DNA from: Mariniphaga sp964559175
GTDB taxonomy: Bacteria > Bacteroidota > Bacteroidia > Bacteroidales > Prolixibacteraceae
Length of the DNA stretch: 64,000 bases
NCBI GenBank assembly: GCA_964559175.1
Contig: CAZLGT010000015.1
Span: 18,594 to 82,593 of the forward strand
Reading direction: 5' to 3'
Shown here: positions 42,825-52,745 of the stretch, piece after piece
Layout of the letters: each line of letters begins with the position of its first letter
Numbering within the stretch: the stretch's first letter is position 1
Position numbers and translations under genes: made by a program
Notes under the pieces: model-generated
Told to the model about the DNA's origin: nothing
The model's input: the letters and a program-made list of their open reading frames with translations, nothing else
Databases searched by the model: none

Positions 42825-44004
42825 ACTCTGAACTTTCAATAAAATAGGGATGATTTTCGGGTACCGGTTTCGCTTTTTCAAACGAAATAAAGAAGATTGC
42901 AAGAAAAGCTGCCAGGTAAAAGAAAGGCAATCCGATTTCAAGGAATCCGATTTTAGCGGCTTCGTGTCCAACGGCTCCGGGCATAATGGCAAGCCACAGG
43001 TCGAGGTAGTGGCCTAACAGCACAATGAGAGCAACAACTGCCAGAATGGTTGTTTGCCGTTTCGAGTTTCGTGTCATTAAAGCGAAAAAAGGTACTGTAA
43101 AATTGACGATCAGGTTCAGGTAAAACAGGGAATTGAAATGTTCGATCCGTTCAACGTAATACACCGTTTCTTCGGGGATATTACTGTACCATATCAACAG
43201 ATACTGGCTTAGCCACAGATATGCCCAGAAAATGCTGAACCCAAAAAGGTATTTTCCCAAATCGTGCAAATGCTCTTCGTTTACGTTGGGTAAAATGTTG
43301 AATTTTTTAAATGCGATTGTAATCAGAATGATAACTGCAACGGCTGCTACAAACATTCCGGAGAAAATGTACCAGCCGTAGAGGGTGCTGAACCAGTGGG
43401 CATCGATAGACATGAGCCAGTCCCATGCAGCCATGAAGCTGGTGATGGCAAAGATAACCATGAACCAGCCCGAGGTACTTCGCAGCCGGGCAAGGTATTT
43501 TTCATGCGGTTCAAAATCGTTTTTTACCGAAATTTTTCGCAGATAAACAGCAAAAAAGCTCCAAAGCGCAAAATAAATGGCAAGTCTAAACATCCAGAAG
43601 GGTATATTGAGGTAGGGTGTTTTTTCCTGAAGCAGCCGATCCAGTTGTCCGGTGTGTGTCCATTCAAAAAGGTTTCTCATCCCGGGGAAAGCCACAATAA
43701 AGAAGATGACAGCGAAAGGTATGGTAATACCCATCGATTCCATGATGCGCTGAATATTAATTTGCCACGACGATTCGCCAAGCGTGTTGACTGTCCAGAA
43801 AAACAGTGCCCCAAGGCCCAGGAACAAAAACATCAGGGCATTCATCCAGAGGTTGGCCCAGATTCGGGAAGCAGGCGCCTGTTCAATAAAAACAGCCCAG
43901 AGTAATGCAATTACTCCTACACCAGCTGCAATGGCGAGCCACAGTTTTAGTTTTTTCTCAAATCTGAAAGGAACGGCATCCGGTATCTCTTTTTTCTCCA
44001 TCAT
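42811..44004 (-). CDS. actF: Alternative complex III subunit ActF (quinone-binding membrane subunit 2)
   Basis: 397 residues with about ten membrane helices (for example IAAGVGVIALLWAVFIEQAP, ITIPFAVIFFIVAFPGM, GWFMVIFAITSFMAAWDWLM, YLFGFSIFWAYLWLSQYLLIWY). NrfD-related fold; the SQYLLIWYSNIPEE segment is characteristic of ActF-type quinol:cytochrome c oxidoreductase subunits. Start overlaps actD by 4 bp. Confidence 0.88.
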   Translation of the reverse strand: MMEKKEIPDAVPFRFEKKLKLWLAIAAGVGVIALLWAVFIEQAPASRIWANLWMNALMFLFLGLGALFFWTVNTLGESSWQINIQRIMESMGITIPFAVIFFIVAFPGMRNLFEWTHTGQLDRLLQEKTPYLNIPFWMFRLAIYFALWSFFAVYLRKISVKNDFEPHEKYLARLRSTSGWFMVIFAITSFMAAWDWLMSIDAHWFSTLYGWYIFSGMFVAAVAVIILITIAFKKFNILPNVNEEHLHDLGKYLFGFSIFWAYLWLSQYLLIWYSNIPEETVYYVERIEHFNSLFYLNLIVNFTVPFFALMTRNSKRQTTILAVVALIVLLGHYLDLWLAIMPGAVGHEAAKIGFLEIGLPFFYLAAFLAIFFISFEKAKPVPENHPYFIESSEYENI

Positions 44005-44522
44005 TTTTCTCCATTTACATGTTTAACATCAAGCGCACCGGTGGCGGAAAGGGCTTCAGATAATTCAGTTTCAGAAAGGCGATTCTCTTTTTCAGAAAGA
44101 ATGATTTGAAAATGGTCATCGGTAACATTTTCGTCGAGAATGTCTGGAATTGACCCGGGGCCCAGGTTCGAGCGCACCAGAAACGCAATTCCCATGGCAA
44201 AAGCGGCAAAAAGTATGGTAATTTCAAATGTTCCGGGAATAAACGAAAGCACCGAGAAATAGGGCTTTCCGCCAAAATTGAGCGGCCAGCCTTCGGTGAA
44301 CACCCAGTATTGAAAGTAGAACATAAGCACTGCTCCGGCAACTCCGGCAATAAATGCCACCTTGGGTAAATGCGACCGACGGTATTTCAGGGCTTTATCC
44401 AGTCCATGCACCGGAAACGGTGTCCGCACATCGGCAATCCGGATACCTTTGTTTTGAAGCTCTTTTACAGCCTTCAGCAAATCGGGCTCATCGGTAAAAT
44501 GTCCGTAAACAATTGCTCCCAT
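44001..44522 (-). CDS. actD: Alternative complex III subunit ActD (DUF3341)
   Basis: 173 residues. DUF3341 pattern: an N-terminal DEPDLLKAVKELQNKGIRIA domain and the FPVHGLDKAL motif, two membrane helices (~residues 55-75 and 98-118), and a C-terminal soluble helix. Accessory membrane subunit of the complex. Confidence 0.9.
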   Translation of the reverse strand: MGAIVYGHFTDEPDLLKAVKELQNKGIRIADVRTPFPVHGLDKALKYRRSHLPKVAFIAGVAGAVLMFYFQYWVFTEGWPLNFGGKPYFSVLSFIPGTFEITILFAAFAMGIAFLVRSNLGPGSIPDILDENVTDDHFQIILSEKENRLSETELSEALSATGALDVKHVNGEK

Positions 44523-44524
44523 AA

Positions 44525-45919
44525 CTACTGTTTTTCTGATGGTTGATTCTTGACTGGTTTTCCAATAAACTTTCGGGCCGAAGATCGCAAAACCGATTTC
44601 ACTTCAGCCAGCGCAATAACCGGAAACACCCTGATAAAAAGAAAGAACAGGGTAAAAAACAATCCGAAGGTTCCAAGGTAAATGGCTACTTCCACCCAGG
44701 TTGGTTTATACATCGACCAGCTCGATGGCAAATAATCACGGTGGAGCGATGTAACAACAATCACAAAACGCTCGAACCACATCCCGATATTTATAAAAAT
44801 GGACAGCACAAAGGTGAATGTCAGGTTTCGCCTCAGTTTTTTAAACCAAAGCAACTGCGGTGAAATAACGTTGCAGGTCATCATAATCCAGTATGCCCAG
44901 GCATAAGGCCCCATGGCCCTGTTCAAAAATGCATAGCGCTCGTATTCCACTCCGCTGTACCAGGCCATGAACAGCTCGGTAATGTATGCAATACCCACAA
45001 TGGATCCGGTAGCAATAATCACTTTGTTCATGGATTCCACGTGGCCAACGGTAATGTACTCCTGCAGATTCAGGACTTTTCGGGTTACTATCATCAGTGT
45101 GAGAACCATGGCAAAACCCGAAAATACAGCTCCGGAAACAAAATAGGGCGGAAAAATGGTGGTGTGCCAGCCGGGAATGACCGAAGTGGCGAAGTCGAAA
45201 CTCACAATGGTGTGCACCGAAAGCACAAGCGGCGCCGCCAGACCAGCGAGGATTAGGCTCATCGATTCGTGCCGCTGCCAGTGACGTGCCGAACCTTTCC
45301 ACCCGAAACTCAGAAAATTATAGACTTTCTTTTTCCAAAGCGTTTTCATGCGGTCGCGAATGGTTCCCAAATCGGGGATGAGGCCCATGTACCAGAAAAG
45401 CAGTGAAACCAGAAGATAAGCGGTAATGGCAAAAACGTCCCACAAAAGGGGCGAGTTAAAGTTGACCCAAAGTTCGCGGGTATTGGGGTAGGGCAGAATG
45501 AAAAATCCCAGCGGCAGCCGCCCCATGTGAATGAGCGGGAAGAGCCCGGCGCACATAACGGCAAAGATGGTCATGGCTTCGGCAGCACGGTTGATGCTGG
45601 TTCGCCATTTTTGCCTGAAAAGCAGCAGAATGGCAGAGATAAATGTGCCTGCATGGCCAATACCTACCCACCATACGAAATTGGTGATTCCCCATCCCCA
45701 GCCGATGGTGCGGTTTACGCCCCATGTGCCAATTCCAAACCAAACGGTGTAGCCAATCATGGCAAAACCAACAAGCATAACCAGCATGGAAATGCCAAGA
45801 CCAACAAACCATAATTTTCCCGGTTTGGCACGGATGGGCGCCATCACATCGTTGGTGATGTCTTTGTAACTTTTTTCTCCGTTAATTAATGGTTCTCTTA
45901 CCGGTGATACGTGCATCAT
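44525..45919 (-). CDS. actC: Alternative complex III subunit ActC (NrfD-type quinone-binding)
   Basis: 464 residues, NrfD/PsrC family with about ten membrane helices. N-terminal VREPLINGEKSYKDITNDV is the standard ActC opening; GWGITNFVWWVGIGHAGTFISAIL carries the conserved His of the proton/quinol site. It anchors the ActB Fe-S module and oxidises menaquinol. Two bases from actD. Confidence 0.93.
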   Translation of the reverse strand: MMHVSPVREPLINGEKSYKDITNDVMAPIRAKPGKLWFVGLGISMLVMLVGFAMIGYTVWFGIGTWGVNRTIGWGWGITNFVWWVGIGHAGTFISAILLLFRQKWRTSINRAAEAMTIFAVMCAGLFPLIHMGRLPLGFFILPYPNTRELWVNFNSPLLWDVFAITAYLLVSLLFWYMGLIPDLGTIRDRMKTLWKKKVYNFLSFGWKGSARHWQRHESMSLILAGLAAPLVLSVHTIVSFDFATSVIPGWHTTIFPPYFVSGAVFSGFAMVLTLMIVTRKVLNLQEYITVGHVESMNKVIIATGSIVGIAYITELFMAWYSGVEYERYAFLNRAMGPYAWAYWIMMTCNVISPQLLWFKKLRRNLTFTFVLSIFINIGMWFERFVIVVTSLHRDYLPSSWSMYKPTWVEVAIYLGTFGLFFTLFFLFIRVFPVIALAEVKSVLRSSARKFIGKPVKNQPSEKQ

Positions 45920-45932
45920 CTTTCGGTTAGTT

Positions 45933-48869
45933 TTAGCTTTTATTTCTGATTTTAGTCAAATACCCCACACTTGGCAGGGTGTGTATTTCTTCCAGCAAGT
46001 GGTAGTTTCTTGGATTTTTTATCATTTTGGATACTTTGCTGTTGGGATCGTTCATATCGCCAAACACAATGGCATTAGCAGGACATGCCTGCTGGCAGGC
46101 GGTTTGCAATTCGCCGTCGGGCAGCGGACGACCTTCACTTTTTGCTGTGAGTTTCTTTTCCTGGATACGCTGAACACAAAACGAACATTTTTCAATTACA
46201 CCTTTCGATCGTACTGTAACATCCGGATTATGACGCATCCGGGCCAGATCAACGGTCATGTTGGCCGGGTCGAACCGGTTTTTCGGAATGGCATCGGCAC
46301 CGGTATAGTCGTACCAGTTGAATCGTCGCACTTTATAGGGGCAGTTGTTGTTGCAGTACCTTGTTCCTATACATCGGTTATATGCCATCTGATTTAACCC
46401 TTCGCTGGAGTGGTTGGTAGCTGCCACCGGACAAACATTTTCACACGGGGCATTGTCGCAATGCTGGCACATCACCGGCTGACGCACCACTTCGGGATTT
46501 TCTTCGTCGCCGTTGTAGTACCTGTCGATGCGAATCCAGTGCATTTCGTGGTGCCGAATGCTTTCCTGTTTCCCTACTACAGGGATGTTGTTTTCGGTGT
46601 TGCAAGCCAGCACACAGGCGCTGCAGCCAATGCATTTGTTCAAGTCGATGGCCATTCCCCATTTGTGGCCTTTGTATTCATATCCCTGGTACAGTGTGGT
46701 GTGGTGATGCTGCACTTGCTCGTGCAGCTCATTTCCTGCGGCCGGGTTTTCCTTCCATTTATCAAAAGTTGATTCACGCACAATGGGACGCCCTTCCATG
46801 GATTGATGGCCTTGTATCAGTGCCATTTTTTCGAACCGGCCGGTTTTTTCAATGCTGAAACCGGGGATGGCAAAACGGCGCATTCCATTTTCAATTTTCG
46901 CCAGCGGATATGCATTCACTCCGGTAACTATTTCTTCGGGAACGCCCGTAACACGGCCATACCCTATGGCAATGCTGATTGTTTTTTCGGCCTGCCCCGG
47001 CTGAACGAAAGCCGGAATGGCGAGGTTGCCCAGTTGAATTACATCGCCGTTTTTTATGCCCATTTGCCGGGCCACCGAAGGCGCGATGGAGGCGTAATTG
47101 TCCCAGGCAATGCGAGTTACCGGATCGGGACATTCCTGAAGCCAGGGATTCAGCGGCCCGTGCCCTGTGCCCGCATTGATGTTTTCAACCAATTCAATGG
47201 TGAACCCTTCTGCTGTTTTTTCAGATGCGATATGCTGAATGGATTTTTCTGTTTCGCCGGACTGAAAAGAAAGCAAGGTTGCTTCTTCGGGTAGCACCAA
47301 CTCGCCACTTTTCAGAATTTCAACCCAAAAACGGTCCGGGTCGGTGTTTTCATTCTGTTGGGCAAAATAAGTTGATGTCCAGTGCTCTTTTATGTAATCG
47401 CGCCATGAAATTTCGTTTTCAAGCCATGCCAGAAGCGTTTCCTGGGCCTGGCGCGAATCAAACAATTTATGTAATGTGGGTTGCAGTACCGAAAATACAC
47501 CTTTTTTGTATTCGGCATCGTCCCAACATTCCAGATAGCCGGGCGAAGGCAAAATGTAGGTGCACAACTCAGCAGTTTCATCGGGCAGTGAACTGATGGC
47601 TATCGAAAGCTGTGCTTTTTCGATGGCAGCCTTTATTTTATCCGATTCCGGATGGTTATAAACCGGGTTTACATCCCATACGATAACTGCATCCGGGTCC
47701 GAATTCAGCAGGGTTTCTTTCCACTTCTCCGAACCCTGGTAATGGTTGTAGGTACGGTCGAATTTTACAGTTTCACCCACATTCCCAAGCATCTGGTTAA
47801 TGCCGTTCACTATCGACTGGGAATCGGGATGGTTATCACCGCAAAGCACCAGCGATCTGCCCTCGTTCGCTAAAAGCGCTGCTACAATTTTATCTAACTT
47901 TTGGGTAATTTCCTGCGCTGGCACAAACGCACCTAAAACTGCATCTCCCAGTTCAGATGCCAGTTTGTTGTAAATATAAGCGAGTATTTTTCCATAATCG
48001 GTTCGCTCGACACGGATGCGAACATCGGCATTGGATCCGGTTAGCGACATGCCGGCTTCAATCTGGTAATGCTTGTTTAACCCCGAATTTTCATTGTGTA
48101 AATCGCGGCGTTTGGCATATTGCCCCGAGAATTCCACAGGTGAGAGCCAGGTTCCCAGGAAATCGCAACCCACCGATACGATGCAATCGGCTTTTTCAAA
48201 GTCGTATTCCGGGAGTGCATCGGCTCCGAAACTTTGCAAATTGGCCTTGCGGTAACCGTCCATCGGAATGGCATCGTATTGCTGCCATTCGGCGCCAAAT
48301 GTTTCTTTAAACGCTGCAATTAATTTTTTTGTTGAAGGGCTGATAATGGTGGGTGTAATCAGAAGAACCGGTTTTCCCGATTTTGCAATTTGCTGCAACT
48401 GCTCCATAATTTCCCCGTCGGCGGTTTCCCAGTCGATGGGCCCCCTGTTTTTTTGCGGGTTTTTATACCGGTTGGTGTTATACACATCGAGCACCGAGGC
48501 TTGTACCCGTCCGCTGGTGCCGTTGGGGGTGACCACCGATTTTGGGTTGGGTTCCAGTTTGATGGGACGGTTGTCGCGCACCTTCACCAGCACATTGCAA
48601 AATTCATTCTGGTTAAAATACGACGAGGCGTAATATGCTGCTTTCCCGGGAATAATTTCCTCGGGCTGAATAAAGTAAGGAATGGCTTTTTCCACTGGTC
48701 TTTTGCAGGAAGCAATGAGCGCCGCCGAAGCAGTACCCAGTCCCAGTACTTTCAAAAAATTCCGGCGCGAAGTCGGACTGGCGTTCACATCGGGTTTGCC
48801 GGCCACGCGAACATCATTCAGCGGCTCGAATTCTTCCAAAAGATGCCAGTATTTTTTTTCTTCACTCAT
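45933..48869 (-). CDS. actB: Alternative complex III subunit ActB (molybdopterin-like plus Fe-S)
   Basis: 978 residues. A twin-arginine variant signal lies inside the N-terminus (SRRNFLKVLGLGTASAALIA, ~residues 33-52, after a family-typical extension). A molybdopterin oxidoreductase-like domain lacking the cofactor role occupies ~55-710, followed by an FeS domain: CIGCSACVLACNTENNIP, CQHCDNAPCENVCPVAA, CIGTRYCNNNCPYK and CSFCVQRI...CQQACP for four clusters. It conducts electrons in the periplasmic arm. tatA at 60.6 kb could serve its export. Confidence 0.94.
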   Translation of the reverse strand: MSEEKKYWHLLEEFEPLNDVRVAGKPDVNASPTSRRNFLKVLGLGTASAALIASCKRPVEKAIPYFIQPEEIIPGKAAYYASSYFNQNEFCNVLVKVRDNRPIKLEPNPKSVVTPNGTSGRVQASVLDVYNTNRYKNPQKNRGPIDWETADGEIMEQLQQIAKSGKPVLLITPTIISPSTKKLIAAFKETFGAEWQQYDAIPMDGYRKANLQSFGADALPEYDFEKADCIVSVGCDFLGTWLSPVEFSGQYAKRRDLHNENSGLNKHYQIEAGMSLTGSNADVRIRVERTDYGKILAYIYNKLASELGDAVLGAFVPAQEITQKLDKIVAALLANEGRSLVLCGDNHPDSQSIVNGINQMLGNVGETVKFDRTYNHYQGSEKWKETLLNSDPDAVIVWDVNPVYNHPESDKIKAAIEKAQLSIAISSLPDETAELCTYILPSPGYLECWDDAEYKKGVFSVLQPTLHKLFDSRQAQETLLAWLENEISWRDYIKEHWTSTYFAQQNENTDPDRFWVEILKSGELVLPEEATLLSFQSGETEKSIQHIASEKTAEGFTIELVENINAGTGHGPLNPWLQECPDPVTRIAWDNYASIAPSVARQMGIKNGDVIQLGNLAIPAFVQPGQAEKTISIAIGYGRVTGVPEEIVTGVNAYPLAKIENGMRRFAIPGFSIEKTGRFEKMALIQGHQSMEGRPIVRESTFDKWKENPAAGNELHEQVQHHHTTLYQGYEYKGHKWGMAIDLNKCIGCSACVLACNTENNIPVVGKQESIRHHEMHWIRIDRYYNGDEENPEVVRQPVMCQHCDNAPCENVCPVAATNHSSEGLNQMAYNRCIGTRYCNNNCPYKVRRFNWYDYTGADAIPKNRFDPANMTVDLARMRHNPDVTVRSKGVIEKCSFCVQRIQEKKLTAKSEGRPLPDGELQTACQQACPANAIVFGDMNDPNSKVSKMIKNPRNYHLLEEIHTLPSVGYLTKIRNKS

Positions 48870-48911
48870 CAGGTTTTATTTTGAATTGTGATTGAATTAG
48901 CTAAAAATCAA

Positions 48912-50069
48912 TTAATAATGACATTTTGCACAATCGTTGGCGCCAATGTCAACGGCCATTATTGAGTCTCTCACACCCTTATCCAAATCTTTGTGGAAAG
49001 CTTCAAACAGCGAATAATAATCGTTTTCAATAAAATCAACTTTGGTTTCCCTGTGACATTCGAGGCACCAACCCATCGACAAATCGCTGTGCTGCCGTAC
49101 AATGTGCATCTCTTCCACAGGTCCGTGGCACTGTGCGCAGTCGAGTTTTCCAACACCCACGTGTTGAGCATGCGAGAAGAAAACATGGTCGGGCAATTCG
49201 TGAATGCGAATCCATTCGATGGAGCGGCTCTCCTCATGTGCCTGAACCAGTTTGTCGATCTCGAACCGGCCACTGCGCGAACCTTCCCGTACCACAATGT
49301 GGCAGTTCATACAAAGGTCGGTAGAGGGAAAATTGGCTGTTTTCGATTCGGTAGCCGTATGGTGGCAATACATGCAGTCGATCTGGTTTTCGGCTACATG
49401 CACCTGGTGCGAAAATTTGATGGGCTGATCGGGCTGATAGCCTTCGCTGCGCCCCAGTTTTACAGCCTCCTCGTAAATCATAACTATTTGGTAACCAAAT
49501 GCTCCCAGGAATATCAAAACGGGAATAATTTTTAGTTTTACTTTTTTAAAAATGATGAGGTCGAGCAGTGCCCAGGTGAGCAGCAGCCCAAGGAAAAGGA
49601 ACAAAAGCAGGCGGTTGATGGTTGGTTTTACCGGATCGGGTCCGTTAACCGCCAGGTGGTCTAGGTAAATTTTTACCTTCTGCAAATCTTCGTCGCTGAT
49701 GTTGAAATTGCGGTGGGAGGCCTCCATTACCGTACCTGTGGGTTCCATTACCACTTGCATGAATGATGTAAAGTCTCTGCCGGCATATTTCAACGCAATG
49801 TCCATGGCCGAGGGGTTCCAGTTCATGGTGTCAACAGGGGTGAGGTTGTGGCATGAAACACAGGATTCGTGATTTCTTTCAAAAGGTAAAAGCCCCATGA
49901 AGAATCGTTTGCCACGATTAATTTCTTCTTTGGAATATCCTTCGGTGAGAATACTTTCAGTGTTTGTTGAAAAAGATGGATATGGGGTTAAAAAAATACA
50001 AGAAATGAAAAACAGGATGGCCAGCAACCGGATAAGTTGATTCTCCTCAAAATTGAAAAATTCTTCCAT
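48912..50069 (-). CDS. actA: Alternative complex III subunit ActA, multihaem cytochrome c
   Basis: 385 residues. Six CxxCH sites: CVSCH (~residue 70), CMYCH, CMNCH, CAQCH, CLECH and CAKCH at the very C-terminus. An N-terminal membrane helix and a central helix pair (LLLFLFLGLLLTWALLDLII, ~150-200) separate the first haem domain from the pentahaem part that is usual for ActA. The extra N-terminal haem domain (YSKEEINRGKRFFMGLLPFE) resembles a cytochrome c class I module. First gene of the act operon. Confidence 0.9.
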   Translation of the reverse strand: MEEFFNFEENQLIRLLAILFFISCIFLTPYPSFSTNTESILTEGYSKEEINRGKRFFMGLLPFERNHESCVSCHNLTPVDTMNWNPSAMDIALKYAGRDFTSFMQVVMEPTGTVMEASHRNFNISDEDLQKVKIYLDHLAVNGPDPVKPTINRLLLFLFLGLLLTWALLDLIIFKKVKLKIIPVLIFLGAFGYQIVMIYEEAVKLGRSEGYQPDQPIKFSHQVHVAENQIDCMYCHHTATESKTANFPSTDLCMNCHIVVREGSRSGRFEIDKLVQAHEESRSIEWIRIHELPDHVFFSHAQHVGVGKLDCAQCHGPVEEMHIVRQHSDLSMGWCLECHRETKVDFIENDYYSLFEAFHKDLDKGVRDSIMAVDIGANDCAKCHY

Positions 50070-50238
50070 TCCGCTCAGTTTAGTGTGACTACAAAAATGC
50101 TTGTTTCTTTAAAATAAAGCTAACAAAAAACAACTTTAAAGGGTTCTAAATATAGATAATTTTTTTTACTGGCACAGTTTCACCTCTGTCTGAAATGGGT
50201 TATTGTTGCCTTTGTTACAGAATCAGACTGAAAATTCA

Positions 50239-51375
50239 TCAATCAATGTCAGACTCTGAACGGGCATCGAGGCTTTCGGTCAGTTTTCTGACGAGCTTCA
50301 TATTCACAAAAAACTCTTTGGCAATAACCCTTGCAATGGTGTAGGCAGGAATGGCCAGAAACATGCCAAGGATACCGGCCATGCTTCCGGCAGCCAGTAT
50401 TACAAGGAATATTTCGAGGGGATGAGCTTTTACGCTGCTGGAATAGATTAAGGGTTGAAACAGCACGTTGTCAATGATTTGTACGGTGAGAAAAACGGCA
50501 GTCATAAGCCCGAGCAGCGGCAACGTGTGGCTCATAAAATCGGCATGAATGTTCAGGGCAGCTCCGATAAGCAGTCCCAAAATGGCGCCCATCCAGGGCC
50601 CCAGGTAGGGAATAACATTGAACAGCCCGCAAATAAATCCGATGATTACGGCATGGTTAAAGCTCAAACCAACCAGGTTTAGTCCGATGGTGTCAAGCAA
50701 CATTACCATACAAATTTGCAGGATGAGGCCGACAAAGTAGCGGCGAAGCAGGTACGAAATAGAATCGAGAATGTTCGATACTTTTTCTTCCAGGTTAGTA
50801 GGAACAATGAGCAGGATTCCTTCCCGCAGCATGCTTCTTTCTTTTAAAAAGAAGAAAGTGATAAAGGAAACGGCAAAAAAGCCAATGAACAGGTCGCCCA
50901 CAGTTCCTGCAACAATCACGAAAACATTGGAGAGCTGAGAAACATCAATTTTTGAGGTTAACTGGTCAACCATAACGTCGTAAAACGAGCGGTCTTCCAC
51001 CAGCAAAGGTTCGTTTCCCGAAATTTGTAAGAGCCTGAGAAGCGGTTCTTCAATGGAGTTAAAAAATGCCTCGATGTCGATTTCCGAAAGGGTTTCCAGT
51101 TCCTTTAAAAGCAGGGGAATGATGAAACGAAAAAAAGAAATGACCAGAAACCACATGGCTGCAAGGGTCATTAAAGCGGCTATTCCTTTGGGAATTCTGA
51201 ATTTTTTGTACCGAATCAGGGAAAGCCACCTGACCAGCGGCCTGCCCAGAAACGACATTACAGCTGAAATTAGTATGTAGGTAACAATGGCGCTGAAATA
51301 CCACATCAGGAACAAGAGAAATATTCCACCGGCAATTAACAGCATATTTCGGGCCCAGCCTTTTAGTTGTACCAT
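50239..51375 (-). CDS. AI-2E family transporter (PerM/YdiK-like)
   Basis: 378 residues from MVQLKGWARNMLL (51375); a -7 box at 51391-51398 lies just upstream and rules out the longer frame. Seven to eight membrane helices; an extracytoplasmic helical segment (~residues 85-150) and the conserved block FNVIPYLGPWMGAILGLLIG near residue 260. The family exports small molecules or acts in ion antiport; substrate unknown. Divergent from the flippase gene. Confidence 0.9.
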   Translation of the reverse strand: MVQLKGWARNMLLIAGGIFLLFLMWYFSAIVTYILISAVMSFLGRPLVRWLSLIRYKKFRIPKGIAALMTLAAMWFLVISFFRFIIPLLLKELETLSEIDIEAFFNSIEEPLLRLLQISGNEPLLVEDRSFYDVMVDQLTSKIDVSQLSNVFVIVAGTVGDLFIGFFAVSFITFFFLKERSMLREGILLIVPTNLEEKVSNILDSISYLLRRYFVGLILQICMVMLLDTIGLNLVGLSFNHAVIIGFICGLFNVIPYLGPWMGAILGLLIGAALNIHADFMSHTLPLLGLMTAVFLTVQIIDNVLFQPLIYSSSVKAHPLEIFLVILAAGSMAGILGMFLAIPAYTIARVIAKEFFVNMKLVRKLTESLDARSESDID

Positions 51376-51390
51376 TTCATCGGTTTTGAA

Positions 51391-51398
51391 CAAAGATA
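51391..51398 (-). promoter_or_regulatory. -7 box (TATCTTTG on minus) of the AI-2E family gene
   Basis: Perfect TAnnTTTG on the minus strand, 15 bp upstream of the ATG at 51375. Confidence 0.55.
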
Positions 51399-51443
51399 AA
51401 TGAAAACCGATATATTTTATACTTTTATGCCAATCAAAAAACT

Positions 51444-52742
51444 GTGAAAAACCATTTAAATACGGTCTCCGCCTTTCAGTTTTACCAGTTGGCAAGGTAT
51501 TCTGCACTGGTAATTACCGGGATAGTTTTTGCCAAAACTACACTTACGCAGCAAGCCATTGGCGAGTATGAAACGTTTGTTTTTCTGGCCGGTGCCGTTA
51601 GTTTTTTCTGGCTTAACGGAATGCTGAAAGCTTTACTACCCCTTTCCTCGGGTCAAAAGGAATCAAATTCGGCCCTGTTCAGTTCTTTTGTGGTAATTTC
51701 ATTTTTCAGCCTGTTGATCGGTATGTTGTTGTACACGGCACATCCTGTTTTTTCAGGGTTTTTGCTGAACGGAAAAGAAGTTCCTGAACCCGGGCTTTTG
51801 GTCGTTTACCTTGTTTTTGGCGTACCTGCAACCATGGCAGAATATGTTTACCTGATACGGAAGCAAAACCGGACACTGGTGGTTTTTGCCCTTGTTTCCT
51901 TTTCCATTCAGTTTTTAATGGTGGTTTTGCCGGTTGTTTCTGGTTATCCGGTTCAATGGGCCATGCGCGGGTTGGTTGTTTCTGCACTTCTGCGTTATAT
52001 TTGGTTGTGGGGCATGTTCATTTATTATTCCGAAATCCGGTTTTCGTTTTCGTTTGTAAAGGCACACCTGAAGCTGGGAATGCCACTGGTGGTCGCTGCA
52101 CTGCTGAGCGGCTCGGCCCAGTTTGTGGATGGTTTTATTGTTACATCCCGTTTCGACGAGAGCACGTTTGCCGTATTCCGATATGGCGCCAGGGAATTGC
52201 CGCTGGCAACACTTATGGCCAATGCACTCAGCAGTGCCATGTTGCCCGGGTTTGGAATCCGCGAGCAATTACAGGAAAACTTACGGAGGTTAAAAAACGG
52301 AGTTTCACGGCTGATGCACTTCCTTTTTCCGCTAACCGCCCTGTTGCTGCTGGTTTCCAAACCTTTGTTTCCGGTGGTGTTCAATCCTGCGTTTGCCGAC
52401 AGTGCCACTGTTTTTAACATCTATCTGTTGCTTGTAATCAGCCGGCTGCTGATGCCACAAACCATTCTGAACGGATTGAGGCTTACCCGGCAAATTATGG
52501 TGGCGTCCTTTTTCGAAATAGTTATAAATGTAACGCTTAGCCTTGTTTTGGTCAGAGTTTGGGGCATTGCCGGAATCGCATTTGCCACGTTTGCCGCCTA
52601 TTTATTTGAAAAAATTTACCTGATTGTTGTGGTAAGGAAAACATTGAATATCCGGTTGAATGAATATCACCCGCTGAAGTATTACTTTTTTTATTCGTTG
52701 GGTATCATTGCAATCTTTATTTTTGCGGAAATTGTTTTATAA
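51444..52742 (+). CDS. MOP-family polysaccharide flippase (Wzx-like)
   Basis: 432 residues with 12 predicted membrane helices; a GTG start (51444) is the only start that keeps the first helix. FYQLARYSALVITGIVFAKTTL is the N-terminal pattern of oligosaccharide flippases of the MATE/MOP superfamily. There is no sugar-gene cluster around, so the lipid-linked substrate is unknown. 3 bp before the AlkD-like gene. Confidence 0.8.
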   Translation: MKNHLNTVSAFQFYQLARYSALVITGIVFAKTTLTQQAIGEYETFVFLAGAVSFFWLNGMLKALLPLSSGQKESNSALFSSFVVISFFSLLIGMLLYTAHPVFSGFLLNGKEVPEPGLLVVYLVFGVPATMAEYVYLIRKQNRTLVVFALVSFSIQFLMVVLPVVSGYPVQWAMRGLVVSALLRYIWLWGMFIYYSEIRFSFSFVKAHLKLGMPLVVAALLSGSAQFVDGFIVTSRFDESTFAVFRYGARELPLATLMANALSSAMLPGFGIREQLQENLRRLKNGVSRLMHFLFPLTALLLLVSKPLFPVVFNPAFADSATVFNIYLLLVISRLLMPQTILNGLRLTRQIMVASFFEIVINVTLSLVLVRVWGIAGIAFATFAAYLFEKIYLIVVVRKTLNIRLNEYHPLKYYFFYSLGIIAIFIFAEIVL

Positions 52743-52745
52743 GGT

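Noticed and set aside
42825..42992. N-terminal extension of the actE frame
   Set aside because: It lies inside actF and lacks a signal sequence; the ATG at 42824 gives a proper lipoprotein signal.
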